Part shown: piece after piece, positions 12,105 to 15,146 of the stretch
Layout: the number at the start of each line of letters is the position of its first letter
How positions within the stretch are numbered: position 1 is the stretch's first letter
NCBI GenBank assembly: GCA_030835185.1
Contig: JAUQWL010000005.1
Location: 1 to 15,146 of the forward strand
Origin: Solirubrobacterales bacterium
GTDB lineage: Bacteria; Actinomycetota; Thermoleophilia; Solirubrobacterales; 70-9
Length of the DNA: 15,146 nucleotides
Direction of reading: 5' to 3'
Notes under the pieces: model-generated
Told to the model about the DNA's origin: nothing
What the model saw: only the letters and a program-made list of their open reading frames with translations
Databases searched by the model: none
Position numbers and translations under genes: made by a program

Positions 12105-14183
12105 TCAGGCCCGATCGGCTCGCCCGGGATGGATCAGGTAGGCCGGGACCAGCCCCGCCAGCGACGAGCTGACCAGCAGGCGGTCGGCCGCAGCAAGGCG
12201 GTCGAGCGAGATCGACTGCTCTCCGGTGCGGAACCGTCCCCTGACCCCCGCCTCCAGGACCGCGCCCCGGGTAACTCCCGGGAGGATGCGCCCGTCCGCC
12301 GGCGGCGTCAGCAGCAGGTCCCCCTCTTCGATCCAGACGTTCCCCCAGGCTGCCTCGAGGGCCGATCCATCGCTGTCGACGAGCAGCGGCGTGGTGCTTC
12401 CGTCGGACAGCGCGTCGAGCAAACGCCGGTCAGCCCACTTGTGGGAGCCGAGCCCACCGGGCAGGGTAAACGGCAGGAGGCCCACGGGGGTCTTGCGCGG
12501 CGTATGCGTCCTCGTCGTCAGTTCAATTCGTCCGTGCCGTGTAGTCACGATCCGCAGGGCCGCACTCTGGTTGAGCGCTGCGGTCGCGGTCACCCGATCC
12601 CTCAGGCCGCAGGGGAGAGAGATGCCGTACAGCGACTGCAGACTCCGCTCCAGCCGGGCCAGGTGGAGATCGAGATCCCGAGGTTTGCCCTCACGTACCT
12701 CGATGGTCTCCAGCACGCCCAGCGCCAGATCGGGCCGGTCGTATCCGGAGCGCAGGGCCGGAGGCGGGGTGAGCCTCACCTTTGACCCCGGCCGGTGGAC
12801 AGCAGCCGGACCGGGGGTTCCGGACTCGATCTCCGCACCGGTGGCTGCCAGCAGCGGCCGAGCTTTCGCCAGGCATTCCTCAAGTTCGTGCTCGGGGCTG
12901 GAGTCGGCCACAATTCCCCCGCCGACGTCAAGCCAGAGGCGGTCGTCACGGGCCTCGAAAGTCCGGATCGCCACGTTCAGCTCCAGCCCCGTCACAGGGC
13001 TGGCGAACCCGATCGCGCCCGTGAACACCTCCCGACCGAGCGTCTCGAGCTCGGTGATAGCGCGCATCGCCTGGATCTTCGGCGCGCCTGTGACCGAGCA
13101 GGGAGGGAAGGTGGCCCGGATCAACTCGGCATTCCCCACCCCCGGTCGCAGACGTCCGCGAACCTTGGAGACGAGGTGCCAGACCCCTGGGTGAGCCTCC
13201 GCACTGGGTTCTGACGGCGCCTCGACGGATCCGAATTCACAAACCCGGCCGAGGTCGTTGCGGGCGACATCGACGATCATCACGTGCTCGGCCGCGTCCT
13301 TGGCCGAGGCTCGCAGTGCGGCAAGCGCCGCATCCGACCTCCCGGGTTCAGCCGGACGGGGAACCGTCCCCTTGATCGGCGCAGTCTCGACCTCGGCGCC
13401 GGCCCGCCGCAGGAAAAGCTCGGGTGACATGCTCGCCAAACCTCCCCGGGGGCTGACAAAGGCGGCTCCGTAGGCGGGGCACAGGACTCCGGCAACCCGG
13501 GAAAAGAGGCTGAGAAGGTCACCGCTCCAGCTCGCCGCGAGACGCAGCCGGAGGTTGGCCTGGAACAGCTCCCCGGTGCGGATCTTTTCGCGGCAGCGGT
13601 CTACCGCGACGAGGTGCCCGCGGTATCCGGGCGCGACCGGTCGAAACGGGCCGGGCACGTCACTGCCCGGATCCGACGGCTCACCGGTCATCCGCCGGCG
13701 CAGTTCAGCCAGCCTCCGTTCCAGCTCCCGCTCGCGACAGGGGGTCACGAGCGCTTCGAACCACCAGCGGCCGGCAGGATCGCATCGCAGAACGTGATCG
13801 TAGTAGGCGAGGTGGGTCTCGGGCAGGGGTGCGGGACGGGGTGGCTGTGGCGGGGGACCCTCGATCCCGTGAGCGGTTCCGTAGCCGATCCAGCCGAACC
13901 AGCCGCCGCCGACGAACCCTCTTTCGGGTCGGTCACGCAGAGTCGGGAGCCGGTCGAGAAGCTCGAGGGGATCCTCCTCCGGCCCGGCCAGCATCAGCGG
14001 GTGGGAACCGAGGATCGCTCCCCCGTCCGCCCACCGCCCGACCAGGGCGAACGGCCACGGCTGCTCGCGGATCGTCAGCAGCGCCTCCTCCGCCGAGAGT
14101 TTCGAGCCGAGCGGGATCCGCCAGGTCCGTACGGACGCCGGGACCGTGGCGGACGGGCGAAGGTACGTCGCCGGATTCCCCAT
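12105..14183 (-). CDS. pabB: Fused aminodeoxychorismate synthase component I / aminodeoxychorismate lyase (PabB-PabC)
   Basis: 692 residues. The N-terminal ~450 residues are a chorismate-binding PabB domain: an N-terminal segment with GGWFGWIGYG, then EKIRTGELFQANLRLR, PIKGTVPR (Lys271, the lysine that marks PabB rather than anthranilate synthase TrpE), AEHVMIVDVARNDLGRV, FPPCSVTGAPKIQAM, GAIGF and VGGGIVADSSPEHELEE. After a Pro-rich linker (about 450-475) comes a class IV aminotransferase-like PabC domain: GVLETIEVREG, LHLARLERSLQSLYG, SHKWADR with the likely PLP lysine Lys582, ALEAAWGNVWIEEGD, and ILPGVTRGAVLE. Together they make 4-amino-4-deoxychorismate and release p-aminobenzoate and pyruvate, for folate synthesis. 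The glutaminase partner PabA is not in the window. ATG 14183 is the start used; the RBS is weak (GGTAGGT, about 15 bases upstream). This is a cytoplasmic housekeeping enzyme unrelated to the copper genes. Confidence 0.95.
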   Translation of the reverse strand: MGNPATYLRPSATVPASVRTWRIPLGSKLSAEEALLTIREQPWPFALVGRWADGGAILGSHPLMLAGPEEDPLELLDRLPTLRDRPERGFVGGGWFGWIGYGTAHGIEGPPPQPPRPAPLPETHLAYYDHVLRCDPAGRWWFEALVTPCRERELERRLAELRRRMTGEPSDPGSDVPGPFRPVAPGYRGHLVAVDRCREKIRTGELFQANLRLRLAASWSGDLLSLFSRVAGVLCPAYGAAFVSPRGGLASMSPELFLRRAGAEVETAPIKGTVPRPAEPGRSDAALAALRASAKDAAEHVMIVDVARNDLGRVCEFGSVEAPSEPSAEAHPGVWHLVSKVRGRLRPGVGNAELIRATFPPCSVTGAPKIQAMRAITELETLGREVFTGAIGFASPVTGLELNVAIRTFEARDDRLWLDVGGGIVADSSPEHELEECLAKARPLLAATGAEIESGTPGPAAVHRPGSKVRLTPPPALRSGYDRPDLALGVLETIEVREGKPRDLDLHLARLERSLQSLYGISLPCGLRDRVTATAALNQSAALRIVTTRHGRIELTTRTHTPRKTPVGLLPFTLPGGLGSHKWADRRLLDALSDGSTTPLLVDSDGSALEAAWGNVWIEEGDLLLTPPADGRILPGVTRGAVLEAGVRGRFRTGEQSISLDRLAAADRLLVSSSLAGLVPAYLIHPGRADRA

Positions 14184-14489
14184 GAACGACAGAATTACCT
14201 ACCGGCGCTTCCCAGGGAAGCGCCCTCCCCGAAACAGTTGTCCCGCTCGGCAGGCTCGACGCCGACTCTGGAGAGCGCCATGAACCTCGATCACTTCTAT
14301 GTGACTCCAGCTCGCGACCCCGGTGCGAGGCAGCTCACGACCGGAGACTGCCCTGCGGCTTCGACCTGCGCATCTCAGAGTGACCGGTTGTCGTTGTCGG
14401 CGCGCCGGACGTCCGACCCCGACTCGAGCCTTGCCGCCCTGACCGTCTGCCTGCCAGGATCGAACCGGATCTCGACAGCGGCGTCTATC
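14184..14489. other. Intergenic region between lemA and pabB-pabC
   Basis: 306 bases downstream of lemA and upstream of pabB-pabC on the - strand. It holds the hairpin at 14204-14224. A - strand frame from TTG 14533 to a TGA at 14375-14377 (52 residues) starts inside lemA with AAGGAG ten bases before it; its product matches nothing I know and it may be chance. A GGTTCGATCC-like string near 14462 resembles a tRNA T-arm, but no other tRNA parts are present. No promoter is convincing. Confidence 0.35.
14204..14224 (-). other. Hairpin in the pabB-pabC leader / after lemA
   Basis: GGCGCTTCC-CAG-GGAAGCGCC is a perfect nine-base stem with a three-base loop, 21 bases before the pabB ATG on the - strand. 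No T-run follows in the direction of transcription, so it is not a standard terminator. The weak RBS-like GGTAGGT begins right after the stem, so the hairpin may affect translation start or mRNA stability. Confidence 0.45.
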
Positions 14490-15056
14490 TCAGAAGCTGA
14501 CAGAAGGCGTATCGCGCTCGGTCGCGTCGGCAATCTCGAAGAACTCCTTGTCGGTGAAGTTTCCCTGACTGGCCACGATCGACGCCGGGAACTGCTGGAT
14601 CTTGGTGTTGTAGTTCTGCACGTTCGAGTTGTAGATGCGGCGAGAGGCCTGGATCTCGTCTTCGAGTTCCGAGAGATTGTTGCTCAGCTGCTGGAAGTTC
14701 TGGGTCGCCTTCAGGTCGGGGTAGTTTTCGGCCACCGCCCGCAGATCAGCCATTGCACGGGTCAACTGCGACTCTGTCTGGGCGGTCTCGTCAACGCCCT
14801 GGGACTTCATCGCGTCGGCCCGGGCTTTGGTCACGTTCTCGAAGACCTGCTGTTCGTGGGTCGCGTAGCCCTTTACCGTCTCGACCAGGTTCGGGACCAG
14901 ATCGTGCCGGCGTTTGAGCTGGACGTCTATCCCGCTCCACGACTCGTCGACGCGGTTGCGCTGGTCGATGATCCCGTTGCGGGTCGAGACGTACCAGAGC
15001 ACGACGACAAGCAGGATCACCACGACCACGATCAAGGCGATAAGGCCACTACTCAT
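14490..15056 (-). CDS. lemA: LemA family protein
   Basis: 188 residues, normal family length. One N-terminal membrane segment (about 4-22, LIALIVVVVILLVVVLWYV) has a short outer end. The LemA core follows: NGIIDQRNRVDESWSGIDVQLKRR, HDLVPNLVETVKGYATHE, an alpha-helical bundle with ENYPDLKATQNFQQL and EDEIQASRRIYN, and the terminal signature NYNTKIQQFPASIVA leading to FFEIADATERDTPSVSF. LemA proteins are membrane-anchored helical proteins of unclear function, often next to TPM-domain or HtpX genes; neither is in the window, though such a gene could lie beyond it. The ATG at 15056 has AGGAGA seven bases upstream. Confidence 0.96.
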   Translation of the reverse strand: MSSGLIALIVVVVILLVVVLWYVSTRNGIIDQRNRVDESWSGIDVQLKRRHDLVPNLVETVKGYATHEQQVFENVTKARADAMKSQGVDETAQTESQLTRAMADLRAVAENYPDLKATQNFQQLSNNLSELEDEIQASRRIYNSNVQNYNTKIQQFPASIVASQGNFTDKEFFEIADATERDTPSVSF

Positions 15057-15100
15057 AAGTTCTTCTCCTCAGGCTGAATTTGAACCACGCCGCCATCCTA
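15057..15100 (-). promoter_or_regulatory. lemA: lemA leader with RBS and possible -10 element
   Basis: On the - strand AGGAGA (15069-15064) is the Shine-Dalgarno sequence, and TAGGAT (15100-15095) is a TANNNT -10 candidate about 38 bases before the ATG. No -35 is clear. The last 46 bases of the window hold GC-rich sequence with nothing assignable. Confidence 0.35.
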
Positions 15101-15146
15101 CCCCGCACCGGCGGTACCCGGGCCGGGCCGGTGGATCCGGGGCCCG

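Noticed and set aside
14440..14480. tRNA-like T-arm (GGTTCGATCC on the - strand)
   Set aside because: One stem pair fails, the space to lemA coding sequence is too short for the other arms, and no anticodon or acceptor stem could be built.
14375..14533. 52-residue - strand frame starting with TTG inside lemA and ending in the spacer
   Set aside because: The AAGGAG before it is formed by lemA codons, the start is TTG, and no family is recognised. Possible but not supported.
13614..15077. 487-residue + strand frame across pabB-pabC, the spacer and lemA
   Set aside because: It runs opposite two well-supported genes and has no known domain; the spacer part (from ATG 14280) is also unrecognisable.

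Overview
The window is a high-GC stretch with tightly packed genes, GTG/TTG starts, TANNNT-type -10 motifs and secreted proteins carrying lysine/arginine-rich segments. This fits a soil actinobacterium, and the combination (polybasic secreted cupredoxins, a C-terminal 'ATDE..N' beta-sandwich, PabB-PabC fusion, ChoD-like GMC oxidase) most resembles Thermoleophilia/Solirubrobacterales. The taxonomic call is an inference from gene style, not from a marker gene.

Layout. (1) 3-2511, + strand: copper cassette 1, made of a cupredoxin whose 5' end lies outside the window, a two-domain multicopper oxidase (MCO) and an amicyanin-like cupredoxin with an extra C-terminal domain. The last two are coupled by a stop/start overlap. 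(2) 2672-4464, + strand: a Mn-type superoxide dismutase with a clear intrinsic terminator, then a lipoprotein with a thioredoxin-like domain. (3) 4504-6231, - strand: a ChoD-like FAD GMC oxidoreductase. (4) 6232-6522: divergent promoter region with a 14-bp perfect palindrome. (5) 6523-11267, + strand: copper cassette 2, made of a secreted parallel beta-helix protein with a lysine-rich neck, two cupredoxins, a second two-domain MCO and a second amicyanin-like cupredoxin. (6) 11315-12019, + strand: an EthR-like TetR regulator, 47 bp after the cassette with no terminator seen. (7) 12105-14183, - strand: a fused PabB-PabC enzyme of p-aminobenzoate synthesis. (8) 14490-15056, - strand: LemA.

How the genes may work together. 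Both cassettes pair a complete laccase-type oxidase (10 His, Cys, Met) with small exported blue-copper proteins, so an extracytoplasmic copper redox chain is the simplest reading. The substrate cannot be told from sequence. Three cupredoxins share an N-terminal basic module with two cysteines exactly 12 residues apart (C-x11-C), and the beta-helix protein has a longer version of it. This suggests one common way of being held at the cell surface. The amicyanin-like pair has valine where amicyanin has its axial methionine. SOD, the thioredoxin-like lipoprotein and the H2O2-producing type of GMC oxidase sit between the two cassettes, giving the region an oxidative/copper redox flavour. That functional link is inference. 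The duplicated MCO/cupredoxin system with shared polybasic C-x11-C modules is the strongest candidate here for an undescribed system.
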